From an uncultured Bacilli bacterium (GTDB taxonomy: Bacteria > Bacillota_I > Bacilli_A > RF39 > UBA660), in assembly GCA_947627525.1 (NCBI GenBank), contig CANQWJ010000069.1:1-6360 (forward strand): DNA of 6,360 bases, read 5' to 3'. The notes beneath the pieces are model-generated. The model worked only from the letters and a program-made list of their open reading frames with translations, did not search any database and was not told where the DNA came from. This document shows, piece after piece, positions 5,382-6,360 of this stretch (positions are counted from its first letter, which is position 1; every line of letters begins with the position of its first letter). The translations under genes and the position numbers were made by a program.

Positions 5382-5987
5382 ATGAAAAAAATAAAGATTA
5401 TTTTTATTGTCATAGGATTATTAATAGGTATTGTTTTATTAGATACTATTCAAGCTAAAATGTTTAATAATAGACCCATTTTTAGTATTCATAAAGAACA
5501 AAATAGTGGAACATATTTATATGTTGATGAAGGCCTTTTCGTAAGACATTATAATTGTCCTTTTGATAAAGAAAAAACTGTTTTTAACTTTGAAAAATAC
5601 ATTTGTCCATTAGATAGTAATAGTAGTATTGACTTTTATATTTCTAAAGATAAAAATCCTAGTCAAAAATTTAAAGTATATTATGATTCTAAACAAAAAA
5701 TATACATAACTACTAATATTAAAGAGTTTTATATAATAGATAAAGCTGATCAAAAGAAAGAAACTTTAAAATTTTTTATTTCTCATGTTTTTCAAACGTT
5801 TGATGATAGTATTAAAGATATTACGGAACAGTTAAATTTAGAAGCGATATTAAAAGATGGTGGTACTAAAATATATCGTTCCAAAGATAAAGATATTACT
5901 TTAATTACTTGTAATACTATTGATGGAAATAGAGATGTTTATATAGGCGATTATTCACTAAAAAATAACAGTAAAATGTGTAAATAA
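5382..5987 (+). CDS. Membrane-anchored conserved hypothetical protein, four cysteines
   Basis: This encodes 201 residues. A hydrophobic stretch (5-20, IKIIFIVIGLLIGIVL) follows a Lys-rich start. It should act as a signal-anchor, or as a signal peptide cut near TIQA (22-25); there is no lipobox. The external part has four cysteines (C59, C75, C177, C200) that could form two disulfides. It also has a glycine-rich segment LKDGGTKIYRS (157-167) and a C-terminal strand pair DITLITCNTIDGNRDVYIGD (171-190). I recall similar DGGTKIY and CNT.DGN.DIYIG patterns in uncharacterised Firmicutes proteins but can give no function. It starts 11 bases after the lipoprotein stop, with a weak AGGA-type site, so it is the fourth gene of the sigma operon. 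No clear terminator follows, so transcripts may run into the dehydrogenase gene. Confidence 0.8.
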   Translation: MKKIKIIFIVIGLLIGIVLLDTIQAKMFNNRPIFSIHKEQNSGTYLYVDEGLFVRHYNCPFDKEKTVFNFEKYICPLDSNSSIDFYISKDKNPSQKFKVYYDSKQKIYITTNIKEFYIIDKADQKKETLKFFISHVFQTFDDSIKDITEQLNLEAILKDGGTKIYRSKDKDITLITCNTIDGNRDVYIGDYSLKNNSKMCK

Positions 5988-6030
5988 AATAGTAAAAATA
6001 CCAATTAATGACAAATTATATTTCGTTTTA

Positions 6031-6039
6031 TGTTACAAT
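6031..6039 (+). promoter_or_regulatory. Extended -10 promoter of the dehydrogenase gene
   Basis: TGTTACAAT is an extended -10 with TACAAT one base off consensus. The best -35-like sequence, ATGACA (6008-6013), is 20 bases away, which is too far, so this promoter probably relies on the TG element or an activator. Transcription would start near 6046, inside the palindrome that overlaps it. Confidence 0.5.
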
Positions 6040-6049
6040 GACATTGTAA
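6033..6049. repeat. Perfect 17-bp palindrome, likely operator of the dehydrogenase gene
   Basis: TTACAATGACATTGTAA has perfect 8-bp arms around one central base. It covers the -10 element and the expected start point, the classic position for a repressor site. Flanking TATATTT (6017-6023) and AAATATA (6055-6061) extend the dyad imperfectly. As RNA it would form only a small stem with no T run, so a terminator is unlikely. No regulator for it is in the window. Confidence 0.6.
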
Positions 6050-6071
6050 TAACAAAATATAGGAGGGAAAA

Positions 6072-6360
6072 ATGTTATTAAAAGATAAAGTTGCCTTAGT
6101 TACAGGTGGAGGTCAAGGAATTGGTGAAGCTGTAGCTAAATGCTATGCCAAAGAAGGAGCAAAAGTTGTCGTTGTTGACTATAACGAAGAAACAGCTAGA
6201 AAAGTAGCTGAAGAAATTAAAAATAATGGTGGAGAAGCTGTAAGTTTTAAAGCTGACGTTACCAAAGCTGATGAAGTTGCTGCAATGGTTAAATTTGCTG
6301 TTGAAACTTATGGAAAACTAGATTGTGCTTGCAACAATGCTGGTAAGTCTAGTGCTACTA
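6072..6360 (+). CDS. Short-chain dehydrogenase/reductase, C-terminus missing (partial)
   Basis: There are 96 codons from ATG 6072 to the right edge, so only the N-terminal part is present. The start has a strong ribosome binding site AGGAGGG (6061-6067). The protein is a classical SDR: the Rossmann glycine motif TGGGQGIG is at 11-18, an acidic residue D36 closes the second strand (VVVVDYN), ADVT is at 61-64 and NNAG is at 88-91. The acidic residue at the end of strand 2 usually means preference for NAD(H) over NADP(H). The catalytic Ser-Tyr-Lys lies beyond the edge, and the substrate cannot be told. It is similar to FabG and sugar or steroid dehydrogenases of this class. The gene is richer in GCT, GGT and GTT codons than its neighbours, as in well-expressed genes. 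It has its own promoter and is probably unrelated to the sigma operon. Confidence 0.9.
   Translation, partial: MLLKDKVALVTGGGQGIGEAVAKCYAKEGAKVVVVDYNEETARKVAEEIKNNGGEAVSFKADVTKADEVAAMVKFAVETYGKLDCACNNAGKSSAT

Noticed and set aside
5892..5951. Sortase-like TLITC followed by an Arg in the fourth gene of the sigma operon
   Set aside because: TLITC (C177) with R184 recalls the sortase active site. However, the Arg is closer than usual, the only nearby upstream His (H135) is not in a sortase-like context, and the rest of the protein shows no sortase pattern.
6033..6049. The palindrome as a terminator of the sigma operon
   Set aside because: The stem is short and A/T-rich, no T run follows, and it overlaps a promoter -10; an operator fits better.
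1..6360. Alternative genetic code (TGA as Trp) because of the high A+T content
   Set aside because: Trp is encoded by TGG throughout, and TGA ends the membrane protein gene at 4637-4639 right before a well-formed lipoprotein start. The standard bacterial code fits.
1..6360. CRISPR arrays, tRNA or rRNA genes, insertion sequences
   Set aside because: No regularly spaced repeats, tRNA-like cloverleaf, transposase reading frame or long terminal repeats were seen; gene-free stretches are all under 100 bases.

Overview
The window is strongly AT-rich, with good GGAGG-type ribosome binding sites, standard stop usage (TGA ends one gene, TGG encodes Trp), a lipoprotein signal peptide and an ECF sigma operon. 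This suggests a low-GC Gram-positive lineage (Bacilli or Clostridia, perhaps a gut group such as Erysipelotrichia or RF39). It is too little to name a species.

Layout. (1) Positions 1-2193 hold a leftward operon of three genes. In transcription order these are a divergent ClpX-like AAA+ protein (start re-assigned to 2193), a short HTH-WYL transcriptional regulator, and a SIS (sugar isomerase)-like protein cut by the left edge. A -35/-10 pair at 2243-2248/2220-2225 lies upstream, with a 19-bp dyad over the -10 and spacer. A second extended -10 precedes the WYL gene. (2) Positions 2296-3183 hold a divergent DUF1848 protein with a C-terminal CX3CX2C radical-SAM-like cysteine cluster, closed by an intrinsic terminator. 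(3) Positions 3259-5987 hold a rightward four-gene operon: an ECF sigma factor, an overlapping single-pass membrane protein that is the likely anti-sigma factor, a lipoprotein with two related repeats, and a membrane-anchored protein with four cysteines. A GGAAC-N17-CAACTA sequence upstream resembles an ECF promoter and suggests autoregulation. (4) From 6072 a classical short-chain dehydrogenase/reductase begins and runs off the right edge; its promoter carries a perfect 17-bp palindrome.

How the genes may work together. The sigma operon looks like an envelope-sensing unit: a sigma factor, its membrane partner and two surface proteins made from one tightly spaced transcript. The leftward operon is the unusual part. 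By eye, its first gene follows the ClpX fold from the N-terminal helix to the C-terminal small domain. However, the P-loop, pore loop, Walker B, arginine-finger segment and sensor 2 are all altered or missing, while an Ile-Gly-Phe tripeptide sits where ClpX has its ClpP-docking IGF loop. Linked to a WYL regulator and a SIS-like protein, this could be an undescribed module built on an inactive ClpX relative. That function is inference.
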